Positions 32,415 to 41,925 of a stretch of 64,000 bases of DNA are shown one piece after another. Position numbers and translations under genes: made by a program. The notes beneath the pieces were generated by a model. That model saw only the letters and a list, made by a program, of their open reading frames with translations. It had not been told where the DNA came from and searched no databases. The DNA is from Flavobacterium fryxellicola (GTDB lineage Bacteria; Bacteroidota; Bacteroidia; Flavobacteriales; Flavobacteriaceae), in the NCBI RefSeq assembly GCF_900143245.1, contig NZ_FRDK01000003.1, positions 186,001 through 250,000 on the forward strand, given 5' to 3'. Position 1 is the first letter of the stretch, and every line of letters starts with the position of its first letter.

Positions 32415-33132
32415 ATTTGAATTGCAGTTCAAAGAGAAATTAAATTCTCGAGAAATTCAACCATCAGAAATGACTTGGAATAAACTAGATGCTATGCTTA
32501 CAGATGCTGAAAAACCAAAAGCTAAATTCCCTAGGATGTATGTTGCCGCAAGCTTTGTTGGTTTTTTATTGCTAGGAACTTTTTATTTTAATCAAAAGGG
32601 AAATACTATGAATAATAGTAAGGTAGTTCTAGAAACTTCAGTTGCTCCGCCAACTACTGTCGGACCTGATAAGCGTTTAAAAGCAGCAAAAGAGCAAGAA
32701 AAAGGATTAGTTTTTACAGTTGTACCAAAATCAATATCAAGAACTAACGGAGCGCCAATTTTAAAGGTAAAGAGCACAAGCAACGGTTCAATGCGAAATC
32801 AGGAAGTTGCACTTTTAATCAAAAATCATTCGCAAGAGGATACAACAATAGGGGCGATTGCTACAAATGCGAATGACGAATTACCACCTAAAAGTAAATA
32901 CATTTCAGCAGAACAGTTATTAGCACAAGTAAGTAATACTAAATCTAAAACAAGTTTAGCAGCTGTAGCAATTGAAAAAACTAGGAAAGGAGTTGAAGTT
33001 AATGCAAACCGTTTGTTGTCGGAAGCTGAAACAGAATTGAATCAATCTTTTAGAGCGTCTGCTTTGGACCGGTTGAATAAAAATTTTAATACTATAAAAA
33101 CAGTTTTAGTTAATAGAAATTACACAGAATAA
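32401..33132 (+). CDS. Probable membrane anti-sigma factor
   Basis: 243 residues. N-terminal ~45 residues are cytosolic and polar with TWNKLDAML (residues ~21-29), then one membrane helix (about 47-64, YVAASFVGFLLLGTFYF), then a ~175-residue low-complexity periplasmic tail rich in S/T/K/A. This topology, plus the 14-bp overlap with the sigma gene, is the evidence for an anti-sigma role; no classical zinc motif (HxxxCxxC) is present. Start ATG at 32401 is the only one compatible with the overlap. Confidence 0.7.
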   Translation: MEPNKFELQFKEKLNSREIQPSEMTWNKLDAMLTDAEKPKAKFPRMYVAASFVGFLLLGTFYFNQKGNTMNNSKVVLETSVAPPTTVGPDKRLKAAKEQEKGLVFTVVPKSISRTNGAPILKVKSTSNGSMRNQEVALLIKNHSQEDTTIGAIATNANDELPPKSKYISAEQLLAQVSNTKSKTSLAAVAIEKTRKGVEVNANRLLSEAETELNQSFRASALDRLNKNFNTIKTVLVNRNYTE

Positions 33133-33165
33133 TAAAAATCAATCATCAATCAAAAAACGAAAATC

Positions 33166-34761
33166 ATGCAAAAAATTATTTTATTTACAGCAATTTTAAT
33201 GGTTGCTATCGTAACCCAATTAACAGCTCAGGAAGTACATACCGAAAAATATCCTTCAGCATGGAGTTATAGGGAAACTGAAACTGGCACTTATGAATTG
33301 GGTCCCGACAAAACCGCTGAATTCACCAATCAAAATGTTCTAACTATCAAATCTGTTAAAAGTAAAATTAATGGGTTTGGGAATATTATGAAAAGCGTTA
33401 ATTCTGAATTATATGCAGGAAAAACGGTTAAAATGACCGGTTATGTAAAAAGTGAAAACGTAAAATCGTGGGCAGGGCTGTGGATGCGAGTGGATTATTA
33501 CACTGCTGCCGTTTTGGCTTTTGATAATATGCAAAATAGAGCGATAAAAAGAACCACGGATTGGAAAAAATACGAAGTTGTTCTCTTTGTGCCAGCGGAA
33601 GCAACATCGATTTCCTATGGTGCTTTATTAGAGGGAAAGGGTCAAATTTGGTTTAAAGAGGTAACACTTGAAATAGTTGATGATGCTGTTCCGGAAACGG
33701 GTATGAGTAAAGGAAGAGAACACAAAATAATTTCATTTGAAACTAAAGCTAAAGCAATTAGCAGTGAAATTAAAGCCATAACAGACAGTCAAAAAAACGC
33801 CTTAAAAGCTGAAATCGACGCGTTGGATAAGCAAGTGGAGAAAAAAATAATTTCAAAAGAACAAGCGGAAGTATTAAAACTTAAAAAAGCAGAAGAGCGT
33901 GCGACTGTTATTGAGACAAAAGTGGCGATTGAAGAAGCAAAATTAAATCAATTAGTACAAGATAAAGTAGATGGAAAGTTTGAAGATGATAAAGAGAGTA
34001 AAAGAGGCGGTAGGTCAATTGTGATAGGCGGCAGTAATGATTCTATTGGGGCGAATGAAACCGAAATTAATATTGCATCAATGAAAGTTTATAATGGACA
34101 AGAAGATAAAGAAGATCGCCAATCAAAGCGAACTACTACGCAGGTGGTTTTTGCTACGGGCCTAAATAATGTAGTAACAAATGGGTCTGTCAATAAATCA
34201 GATTTTAGGTATTTAGGCTCTCACTTTTATGAATGGGGATTGACATACAACACAAGAATTTTTGATCAAAATAATTTATGGCATGCAAAATATGGTCTTT
34301 CGGTGGTGTATAACAATTTGCGCCCTACTGATAACAGAAATTTTGTAGTAAATGGAGAACAGACTAATCTAGAACTGAATGTGGTGAAGCACGAGGATTC
34401 TCGTTTTAAGAATGTAAATTTAGTGCTGCCATTCCACCTAGAATTAGACTTCACAAAAACCAAAGAAAGAGAAGGGAAGACTTATTTTAGAACACACGAT
34501 AGTTTTCGTCTTGGTATAGGTGGTTATGTAGGGACAAATCTAAAATCAAAACAATACCTAAATTATGATAGTGATGCGTATAAGGTAAGAGAAATAACCA
34601 AAGGTGATTTCAATTCCGCTACTTTTATTTATGGGTTGAGTGCGTATGTTGGTTACAAAAATACAAGTTTATACTTAAAATATGACCTAAATCCTTTGTT
34701 TGAAGATACTATAGTAAAACAAAATAATGTTTCTTTAGGGGTGCGTTTTGACTTAAATTAA
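33166..34761 (+). CDS. Exported three-part protein: beta sandwich, coiled coil, barrel-like domain
   Basis: 531 residues. Signal peptide 1-22 (QLTAQ). Residues ~25-175 form a CBM-like beta sandwich (WAGLWMRVDYYTAAVLAFDN, TTDWKKYEVVLFVP) that I otherwise know fused to regulators and in solitary soluble proteins. Residues ~185-275 are a charged coiled coil (KAEIDALDKQVEKKIISKEQ). From ~320 on, aromatic beta strands (FRYLGSHFYEWGLTYNTRIF, NVSLGVRFDLN at the C-terminus) resemble an outer-membrane barrel. It is the third gene of the sigma/anti-sigma unit, 33 bp downstream, so it is a likely target or stress-linked effector. Function unknown. Confidence 0.75.
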   Translation: MQKIILFTAILMVAIVTQLTAQEVHTEKYPSAWSYRETETGTYELGPDKTAEFTNQNVLTIKSVKSKINGFGNIMKSVNSELYAGKTVKMTGYVKSENVKSWAGLWMRVDYYTAAVLAFDNMQNRAIKRTTDWKKYEVVLFVPAEATSISYGALLEGKGQIWFKEVTLEIVDDAVPETGMSKGREHKIISFETKAKAISSEIKAITDSQKNALKAEIDALDKQVEKKIISKEQAEVLKLKKAEERATVIETKVAIEEAKLNQLVQDKVDGKFEDDKESKRGGRSIVIGGSNDSIGANETEINIASMKVYNGQEDKEDRQSKRTTTQVVFATGLNNVVTNGSVNKSDFRYLGSHFYEWGLTYNTRIFDQNNLWHAKYGLSVVYNNLRPTDNRNFVVNGEQTNLELNVVKHEDSRFKNVNLVLPFHLELDFTKTKEREGKTYFRTHDSFRLGIGGYVGTNLKSKQYLNYDSDAYKVREITKGDFNSATFIYGLSAYVGYKNTSLYLKYDLNPLFEDTIVKQNNVSLGVRFDLN

Positions 34762-34823
34762 AGATTAAAATGGAGCTGTAAAAGTTAAATATATTGAAAT
34801 TCAAGAAGCAATAACCTAATAAG

Positions 34824-35912
34824 TTAATGTAATTGTTCAGGAGATAAGGGAAGGAAAAGTGAAATTTTAGTTCCCTTATTTTCATTTGAAATAATACTGA
34901 AAACGCCTTTTATCTTTTTAATTATAGTTTTACTTAGATAGAGACCCAGCCCCAATCCTTGTTGCTCTCTTTCATCACGATTGAATTGTTGCGCCGCATT
35001 TATGGTCTTTAATTCTTCGGGACTAAATCCTATTCCGAAATCGTGGATAATCAATTCATAATAGGTGTCGTTATATTTTTCTCCAGAAATAATTATAATT
35101 GTATTTGTTGGCGAAAATTTTAAAGCATTGTCAATTAATTCAAAAAGTATAAAATCTAAGTTTTTTTTACTAATTTTTAAATTGGATTTGTCAATTTCAA
35201 AAGTGATTCTATTTTCTTGATTTTTATAGGTAGTGAGAATTTTCTTTTTTGTTTTCCAAAATACATTTAGGATTTCACACTGTTCATTATCTGAAAAATT
35301 CAGTTCATTATTTTTTAAACTTTCATAAAGAATTAGGTTCTGCATGGTTCTATTCAAGCGTTCTCCAGATATTTTTATAGCATTATAAAAAGTTTTTCGA
35401 TCTTCTTTTTCCAAATTATTTACGTTGTCAAGTAAGAGGTCTATGGAGCCTAATATGCCGTTAAGAGGCGTATTGACTTCGTGTAAAAAATATTTTTTTT
35501 CGCCCACATAAAGATTATTGTGAACATTTTTTATCTTTTGGAATCGATCAATTTTTGTTGCTATTATATTTAATAATTCTTTTGTTTTAAAGGGTTTTGA
35601 TATAAAATCATCTGCTCCATCGAGCATGCATTTTCTCATTAGGTTATTTTCCTTTTTTGCGGTCATAAAAATAAAAGGAATGGCTACTAAGGACTTATTC
35701 TCTTTTACTATTTCATGGAATTTTGTACCGTCCATGATAGGCATCATTATATCACATATAATTAAATCTGGAATCCAATACGCTACAATATCTAAAGCTT
35801 CTTGTCCATTGTTGGCAGATTTCACCTCGTAGTTTTTGTAAATAAGAAGTTCAGTTGTGGTTTCTCTAATGTTTAGTTCATCGTCTACCAAGAGTATTTT
35901 GTTTTTGTTCAT
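34824..35912 (-). CDS. Response regulator-histidine kinase hybrid (REC-HisKA-HATPase)
   Basis: 362 residues, cytosolic. A receiver domain comes first (about 1-122; phospho-acceptor D54 in ICDIMMP, K106 in SKPFK), then a HisKA helix pair with phosphorylated H144 in FLHEVNTPLNGI, then the ATPase domain with ELIDNALKFSP (N box), HDFGIGFSPEEL (G1) and QGLGLGLYLSK (G2). Receiver-first kinases of this kind usually take phosphate from an upstream kinase and pass it on. No sensor or membrane part is present. Its REC-AraC neighbour at 36115, transcribed divergently, is a plausible partner. Confidence 0.93.
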   Translation of the reverse strand: MNKNKILLVDDELNIRETTTELLIYKNYEVKSANNGQEALDIVAYWIPDLIICDIMMPIMDGTKFHEIVKENKSLVAIPFIFMTAKKENNLMRKCMLDGADDFISKPFKTKELLNIIATKIDRFQKIKNVHNNLYVGEKKYFLHEVNTPLNGILGSIDLLLDNVNNLEKEDRKTFYNAIKISGERLNRTMQNLILYESLKNNELNFSDNEQCEILNVFWKTKKKILTTYKNQENRITFEIDKSNLKISKKNLDFILFELIDNALKFSPTNTIIIISGEKYNDTYYELIIHDFGIGFSPEELKTINAAQQFNRDEREQQGLGLGLYLSKTIIKKIKGVFSIISNENKGTKISLFLPLSPEQLH

Positions 35913-36114
35913 AGGGATAAGGATAATAATAGGTTGCTGGAAACCCTTTTTTAGTGCTCAAATTTTACAGCTTCAGTCGCTAAAATAGATTTTGGATAAA
36001 GCGCTAATTCACTAATTTACAAAGATATCTTAATTTTAATTTTAGTTCCACTAGGTGTAAATAATTTAAAAAAAAATAGCTATAATTTAAAATTGTATTG
36101 GTTAATTTCACGCA

Positions 36115-36894
36115 ATGAAAAATCAAAAAATAAAAATAGTTTTAATTGAGGATGATTTAGTTTTAGGAAGTTTGATTCTGGAATTATTAACGTTGAATGA
36201 TTTTTTCGTTGATTGGTTCAAAGACGGTTTAGAAGCACTAAAACACCTTCAAAAAGAAGTGCCTGATATCATAATTAGTGATTTTATGATGCCAAATATG
36301 AATGGGGAAGAATTATTTTTAAGAATTCGAAAAGATAGTAAATACCATGCTGTTCCTTTTATAATAATTACCGCTAACATGGAGGAAGGGGTTAAATACC
36401 GTCAACTTAAAAATGGTGTAAATGATTACATAATGAAGCCATTTAAAGTAAAAGAGTTGATTTATAAAATCAAGAATGTAATTGATTTTAAAAAAAATAT
36501 CGAAAAGAAACTAAGCCCTGATCCATTCTCAAAAGTTACTATAAAGTTGTCTGAAAAAGATTTTATAACTGCGGTAAATACAATCCTCTGTAAAAATTTA
36601 AAGTCTAAAGTTGACATTGATGACTTATCTAAAAAACTTTTTATTAGCAGGTCCACTTTGGATAAAAAAATCAGAAAGCACACCAACAAAAACATAACCC
36701 AATATATAAGGGAGTATAAGCTTGATTTTGCAATTAAGCTCATCGATTTAGGAGAAAGAAATATTCAGTTTTTAGTAGATGAAACGGGCTTTAATTCCTT
36801 TTCTTATTTTTCCACAAGTTTCAAAGCGTATCAAGGGATGACTCCATCTGGTTATATTAAGTCTATTCATGACAACAATCATCCGCAAGGCTAA
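36115..36894 (+). CDS. REC-AraC response regulator
   Basis: 259 residues: receiver domain (about 5-125; D56 in IISDFMMPNMNG, K in IMKPFK) and a C-terminal AraC-type double helix-turn-helix (about 150-252) with LSKKLFISRSTLDKKIRKHT and FNSFSYFSTSFKAYQGMTPS. A DNA-binding output regulator. It resembles the output module of Bacteroidota hybrid two-component systems but is encoded separately. The divergent hybrid kinase (34824-35912) and the large PAS kinase (38086-41673) are candidate partners. Confidence 0.93.
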   Translation: MKNQKIKIVLIEDDLVLGSLILELLTLNDFFVDWFKDGLEALKHLQKEVPDIIISDFMMPNMNGEELFLRIRKDSKYHAVPFIIITANMEEGVKYRQLKNGVNDYIMKPFKVKELIYKIKNVIDFKKNIEKKLSPDPFSKVTIKLSEKDFITAVNTILCKNLKSKVDIDDLSKKLFISRSTLDKKIRKHTNKNITQYIREYKLDFAIKLIDLGERNIQFLVDETGFNSFSYFSTSFKAYQGMTPSGYIKSIHDNNHPQG

Positions 36895-37017
36895 TAAAGA
36901 TCCTAAAATTAGTACCATTTTAAATCATTTCTTTTGTTTTTTAATTTATAAGTCAAAAAGGAATTAATCCCTTGTCAGGATTTTATATTTAGTACTAATT
37001 CTATGAAAAAATAAATT

Positions 37018-37182
37018 ATGAACACTCCTCTTTCAGATAGTGATTGGGCTAAACTGGATGTTTTGCTAAAGAATAAAGACGAGAATTTAAATAAAAAAAT
37101 TAGTCTCTGTATCAGCATAGTACTCCTTCTTGGGGTGTTTATCGTAGTTTTCGCATTTTTTATTTTCGAAATATTTAAATAG
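37018..37182 (+). CDS. Small membrane protein, 54 residues
   Basis: ATG at 37018, TAG at 37180-37182. Residues 1-27 are polar (DSDWAKLDVLLKNKDENLNK) and 28-50 form one clear membrane helix (ISLCISIVLLLGVFIVVFAF). The DWAKLDVLL stretch resembles TWNKLDAML near the start of the probable anti-sigma factor at 32401-33132, so this may be a stripped anti-sigma-like protein: cytosolic binding segment plus anchor, without periplasmic tail. An antisense open frame covers the same DNA but has no such features. Confidence 0.6.
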   Translation: MNTPLSDSDWAKLDVLLKNKDENLNKKISLCISIVLLLGVFIVVFAFFIFEIFK

Positions 37183-37675
37183 CATCTCTGGTTTTTATAC
37201 TTGATCGACTTCATTTTAAGTTCAGTTTTACCAATATTACCAAAGGAATTATTTAGATAAATATGGTAAAATCAACTCCTAATCTATATTTTTTATCAAC
37301 AAATTACTGGTTTTATTAATTGGTGATAAAAAGTAAATCGAAAATTTAGAAAGCAAAATGTAGTCCTTAATCAATAGTCTTTTGTTACTATTTAAAATTA
37401 TCACCACTTCTTTTTAACCTATCCCTTAAAATCTATGTTTAAGTCACGCCTTAATATAAATTTGGTGGTAAGATTTGGGGTTCTTACCGGACAGCTTACT
37501 TAAAATTTGTTAGGAGTAATAAGTTTTTATAATTAAGATTTGGTTGATTAATGTGAGCTGTTTTTGGTAGGAATAATGTAGATTTAATCATGTGTCAACA
37601 TGATTTTACTTTAGGAAATAAGCATAATAATTCGCTTAATAGTTCTTTTTTTTAGGCATTTTAGGAGAAAAATTA
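37183..37675. other. 493-bp intergenic region with inverted repeats
   Basis: No gene supported. It holds TTTTACCA (37226-37233) paired with TGGTAAAA (37264-37271), and AATCATG-N6-CATGATT (37586-37605), a compact palindrome 70 bp upstream of the next gene that could be an operator. Confidence 0.45.
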
Positions 37676-38074
37676 GTGGTTTGTAGTAACGGACATAAAA
37701 TAGCTTTAAACTTAAATCAAATAACTAATATTAGAATTACAAAGAGTAGAGTTTTGTCAATAAATGCTTTAGTGCTAGTTATTCTTTATTTATGCTGGTA
37801 TGCAATACAAGTTTCTTATAAAATAAATTTCCCGTTGCAAAGTCTTTTCGCGGTACTTGTCCTTTTCTGTATTCGATTTTCTCTAACTCTTCGCTGGTAT
37901 TCCTATAAGTTAGTACTAAACACAAAAGGTTCTGAGTTTTTAGCAATAACACTATCTAAAAAGCATATTTTTCACGCTTATTCATTGCTTGACCAGTTTG
38001 TCAATAACAAATTAATTTGTGCTAAAGAGGAAGGTGTGCTTTCTAGCTCGAAATCAAAATTGTATTTGGACTAA
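37676..38074 (+). CDS. Hypothetical two-helix membrane protein, possible truncated gene
   Basis: 132 residues from GTG at 37676. Two membrane helices (about 27-48 and 54-70) lie between a short N-terminal region (SNGHKIALNLNQITNIRITK) and a C-terminal region with alternating strands, a layout seen in small PH-like membrane proteins. There is no ATG; the frame stays open upstream only to TAG at 37640-37642, and that short stretch (LGILGEKL) looks protein-like, so either an unusual start is used or the 5' end was lost. I do not recognise the family. Its end lies 11 bp from the convergent kinase gene. Confidence 0.55.
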   Translation: MVCSNGHKIALNLNQITNIRITKSRVLSINALVLVILYLCWYAIQVSYKINFPLQSLFAVLVLFCIRFSLTLRWYSYKLVLNTKGSEFLAITLSKKHIFHAYSLLDQFVNNKLICAKEEGVLSSSKSKLYLD

Positions 38075-38085
38075 AATAGTATTGA

Positions 38086-41000
38086 TTAGCATTCGTTGGT
38101 ATGATGCAGTGGAAATTCTAAGGTTATTTTTGTGCCTTTTCCTAATTTACTTTCGAGTTTCACAATTCCCGAATTTTTTTCAGTAAATGTTTTTACTATA
38201 TAAAGCCCTAAACCAGTACCTTGAATCCCATCAGTATTCCTAGCTCTAAAAAAGGTGTTGAAAAGTTTATGCTGATCTGGTTTTGGAATTCCGATCCCAA
38301 AATCAATAATTTCAACAACAATGGTAGTGTCTCTAGTAAAAAGAGAAAGGACGATGTCGCCAAATCCTTCAGAATATTTAAAAGCGTTATTTAAAACATT
38401 GAACAGCGCGTATTCCATTAGATTCCTATCTGCAAGAACAGGAAATAAATTTCCCTGAATGGCTGTTTTTACGGTTCGGCCATCTTTTTGATTGGAGTAA
38501 CTGGTTTCAATTACATCCAAACAAACTTGCTTTAAGTCGAAAGGAATTGGACTAAAATTAGTCTTTCCTGAATCTTCTCTAGAAATAGTCAATACTGTAT
38601 TCATTAGTTCGACAATGCGATCTATTTCATTGGTAATGGTGTATAAATGCTTTTGCAGTCGGTCAGAGTTTTTAAATGTTTGCCCTTCAGTATACATTTC
38701 TATTAATTCTGCACTTGTTCTAATAGTTGTTATCGGGGTTCTAAACTCATGTGATATGGTCGAAACTAAGTTGGTGCGTAACTCGTTTAGTTTTTGTTCC
38801 TGAGCCAGTGTTTTCTTAATAGATTCCTCTGCTTCTTTTTGTACAGTAATTTCTCTTGTTCCTGAGTGAAAACTAACCGGGATTCCATTTACTTTAACTA
38901 AATTAGCTTTGGTTTCAAACCATACGTACTGTCCATTTGTGTTTCTATATCTAGTTTGTACGGTCACATCTTCCTTTTTAGTTAATAAAATTGAAATGTT
39001 CTCTTGTAGGTTTTCTACATCATCGGGATGTGTAAATGCTAAAGGTGATTTTCCTATTAAGTATTCAGGACTGTAGCCTAAAAGTTTGTAAACGGAGGGA
39101 GAGACATATTGAAAAGTAGTATCTAAATTATGCAAACAAACTAAATCAAGTGTGTTATCTGCCAAAAGTCGGTACCTGTTTTTAGCTTCATTAAGTTGGA
39201 TTGCTTTATTTCTGAAATTTTCCTCTGTTAGTAATTTGTTTTCTGCTTCTATTTTTTTTCTTTCGGTAATATCTATAATCTGTGGAATATAATGCATAAT
39301 TGCTCCTTCATTATCCCTTACTACTGATACAGACAAATGAACCCATACTATAGATTTGTTTTTATGGATGTATCTTTTTTCCACATTGAAATTTGGCGCT
39401 AAACCTAAAGTCAATCTTTTTTTATTGATTACATCTGCTTCTATATCATCCGGATGGGTCATCATTAGGCAAGTTAATTTTTTAAACTCTTCCTTAGAAT
39501 AGCCTAATATTTCCCATGATCTTGTATTTGTTTCGATCCAAAAACCATCGAGATCTATGATCGCCATTCCTACAGCAGAATGTTCAAATGCCCCTTTAAA
39601 TTTTTCCTCACTTATGCGTAATTCTTCACTAACTTTTTTCTTAGTGGTGATATCCGTTTGAGCTCCAATCATACGAATCGCTTTGTTTGATTTGTTTCGG
39701 ATAATATAGGCCGTATCTATTAAATAAGCATAAGTACCGTCAGATTTTAAATAACGAAATTCATCATGCCAAGTTATTGCTTTACTTTCAAGTGTTTTGT
39801 TGACGTTTTTAAGAACTCTTTCTAAGTCATCAGGATGAATCAGGTTATTAAATTCGGTTACTTTTAAAAAGTTATTTTTGTTATTTATTTTATGACCAAA
39901 AAGCTTCGTGTAATTTTCTCCAATTATAAGATTTTCAGATCCTATTTCCCAATCCCAAATTACATCAGATGTTGCTTTAGTGGCATAAGTAAAACGCTCG
40001 TTGCTAATTTTCAACGCTTCTTCGGTGTTTTTTTGGTGGGTAATATTGTTGAAAGAACAAATTACATAAAGCAATTCCTTGTTGCTGTCAAAAATGGGTA
40101 TAGCATCAACCAATAACCAAACCAAATCTTTTTTGGTTGGTCGATGAACCCCCATTACTATATTATTGACTGGTTTTAAGGACTGTATGCACTGCGGTAC
40201 AGGATGTTCTTCCGGTTTAAAGTTATTGCCATTTTCGTGAATTACCTGCCAGTAGTCATCAAAAGAGGTCTTTCCTAAAAGTTGGTCGTGCGTAAGTCCA
40301 AGCATCTCGCAGGCAGCTAAATTATTTTCTAAAATTTCCGAGTTGGGTCCTTGAACCAAAATTCCTACGGCGGTATTATTTAAAATATTTTTGATTAATT
40401 CTCTACTTTGGATTATTTCCGCTTCTATGTTTTTGCTTTCTGTGATGTTAACACTAAAACCAATCATCATTTTAAAGCTTCCATCATCATTAAAAACGGG
40501 AGTAAATTTGCGGTTATGGTAGGTTTTACCGTCATTTACTGCATGTAACGTTTCCTCCCAGAAAGAGGTCTCTCTGTTTTGAAGTGTGGCGAGAAACCTT
40601 TCTCGACGACTCTTGGCAATGGAGGAATCTCTATTCAGGTGTGCTGCGTATTCAAAATCATCTTTCCCAATGATAAATTCACGAAGTTCTTTGTTTTTAA
40701 TAGCAACAGGATTTAAATATTGGTATTTATGGTGGACATCAAAAACCACAACATCGGTTGGTAAACTATTCAATATAGTTTCGTAGAAATCTTTTTGTTG
40801 ATTCAGTTTCTGTTCAGTTTCTATAAATTCTGTGATGTCCGTGCAGTTGCCAATATAAAAAGGTCCTTCATCCTTTTCAAATAATTGTACACAAGAGGAA
40901 TGCCAAACATAGTGCCCTTTCTTGTGTAGTAATCTATAGGAAATTTGTTTGCTATTTTTTTTATTAAGAGTTATAGAATTGAAGTAGACAGTACACTTTT

Positions 41001-41673
41001 CAATGTCATCTGGATGGATAAATTGGGAAAAGTTTGTTCCAATAACTTCATTCAATTCGTGTCCCACAGAAGTTGTCCAATTTTTTGATATGTAAGTGAG
41101 CACTCCTTCTAAATTAATCTGATATAAAATCTCCTTTGAATTTTCTTCAAACATTTGAAATTTTATTCTATTGTGATTCTTGAGCGCTTGCAACTCTTGG
41201 TTCTTTATATGTAGCTGTGCTATAGATTCTATGCTGCTAACGGATTGTTTTATGATTTTTAAATCATTGCAGGACAATTCTCTGGACGTTTTATCTAATA
41301 TGCAAAGTGTTCCTGTAAAAAGTTCAGATATAGTTATAGGAAAACCTGCGAAAAACTCAAAAAAGGGAACCGATTTAGTATTATCAAGAGATTGATATCT
41401 AAAATCCTTTTTGATATTAGAAATAAGTAAGACTTGATTGTTTATTACTAATTCTTGAAAACAAATAATATCGTTTGGATTACTTAAAGACTCCAAGCCA
41501 ACCTGAGCTTGAATGGAATGATTCTCATTCTCGCAGACTGTGATAAAAGCAGCTGAAATTATATCTATTTCTGAGAGAAATAATAAAATTTCTTCAAATT
41601 CTTTTTGGAAGTTAGTATTTAATAGCAAATTAGAATTTGCTTTTTTAGTCTTTACTAAAGGTTTTATTTCCAT
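38086..41673 (-). CDS. GAF/multi-PAS sensor histidine kinase
   Basis: 1195 residues, no membrane helix, so cytosolic. Order: a GAF-like domain (about 20-160), then six PAS/PAC units (about 170-290, 295-415, 425-550, 560-680, 690-810 and 830-950; recognisable by repeated HPDD and YVWF/YVWH-type PAC motifs), a short coiled linker, HisKA with phosphorylated H975 in ISHEFRTPITTI, and HATPase with NVLNNAFKYSEG, DFGIGIPKP and GTGLGLYIVKTF. It probably integrates redox, light or small-molecule signals through PAS ligands. No receiver is attached; the REC-AraC regulator at 36115 and the LuxR-type regulator at 44098 are possible targets. Confidence 0.95.
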   Translation of the reverse strand: MEIKPLVKTKKANSNLLLNTNFQKEFEEILLFLSEIDIISAAFITVCENENHSIQAQVGLESLSNPNDIICFQELVINNQVLLISNIKKDFRYQSLDNTKSVPFFEFFAGFPITISELFTGTLCILDKTSRELSCNDLKIIKQSVSSIESIAQLHIKNQELQALKNHNRIKFQMFEENSKEILYQINLEGVLTYISKNWTTSVGHELNEVIGTNFSQFIHPDDIEKCTVYFNSITLNKKNSKQISYRLLHKKGHYVWHSSCVQLFEKDEGPFYIGNCTDITEFIETEQKLNQQKDFYETILNSLPTDVVVFDVHHKYQYLNPVAIKNKELREFIIGKDDFEYAAHLNRDSSIAKSRRERFLATLQNRETSFWEETLHAVNDGKTYHNRKFTPVFNDDGSFKMMIGFSVNITESKNIEAEIIQSRELIKNILNNTAVGILVQGPNSEILENNLAACEMLGLTHDQLLGKTSFDDYWQVIHENGNNFKPEEHPVPQCIQSLKPVNNIVMGVHRPTKKDLVWLLVDAIPIFDSNKELLYVICSFNNITHQKNTEEALKISNERFTYATKATSDVIWDWEIGSENLIIGENYTKLFGHKINNKNNFLKVTEFNNLIHPDDLERVLKNVNKTLESKAITWHDEFRYLKSDGTYAYLIDTAYIIRNKSNKAIRMIGAQTDITTKKKVSEELRISEEKFKGAFEHSAVGMAIIDLDGFWIETNTRSWEILGYSKEEFKKLTCLMMTHPDDIEADVINKKRLTLGLAPNFNVEKRYIHKNKSIVWVHLSVSVVRDNEGAIMHYIPQIIDITERKKIEAENKLLTEENFRNKAIQLNEAKNRYRLLADNTLDLVCLHNLDTTFQYVSPSVYKLLGYSPEYLIGKSPLAFTHPDDVENLQENISILLTKKEDVTVQTRYRNTNGQYVWFETKANLVKVNGIPVSFHSGTREITVQKEAEESIKKTLAQEQKLNELRTNLVSTISHEFRTPITTIRTSAELIEMYTEGQTFKNSDRLQKHLYTITNEIDRIVELMNTVLTISREDSGKTNFSPIPFDLKQVCLDVIETSYSNQKDGRTVKTAIQGNLFPVLADRNLMEYALFNVLNNAFKYSEGFGDIVLSLFTRDTTIVVEIIDFGIGIPKPDQHKLFNTFFRARNTDGIQGTGLGLYIVKTFTEKNSGIVKLESKLGKGTKITLEFPLHHTNEC

Positions 41674-41925
41674 AAAAATGTTTACTTATGGGATATTGAA
41701 TTTTACTACTGGTTCGGAAATCAATTGCAAATGAACGCATATTTAATTATAAATGAACAGTGATTAAAAAGGAAATTTAGATTCTTGCGGAAATCAATTT
41801 TAATAGTAAGTTTTTTAGCCTTAAAAATTTTTTAGAATTCAGGTTTAGTGCATTTTAGTATCTTGAAACTATTGTGAAAGTAGGAAAGTGCTACGATGAT
41901 TGATTTTATTTATACTGCAGATAAT

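Noticed and set aside
36975..37214. 79-codon minus-strand frame
   Set aside because: The plus strand of the same DNA gives a better small protein (37018-37182) with an ordered polar head and membrane helix.
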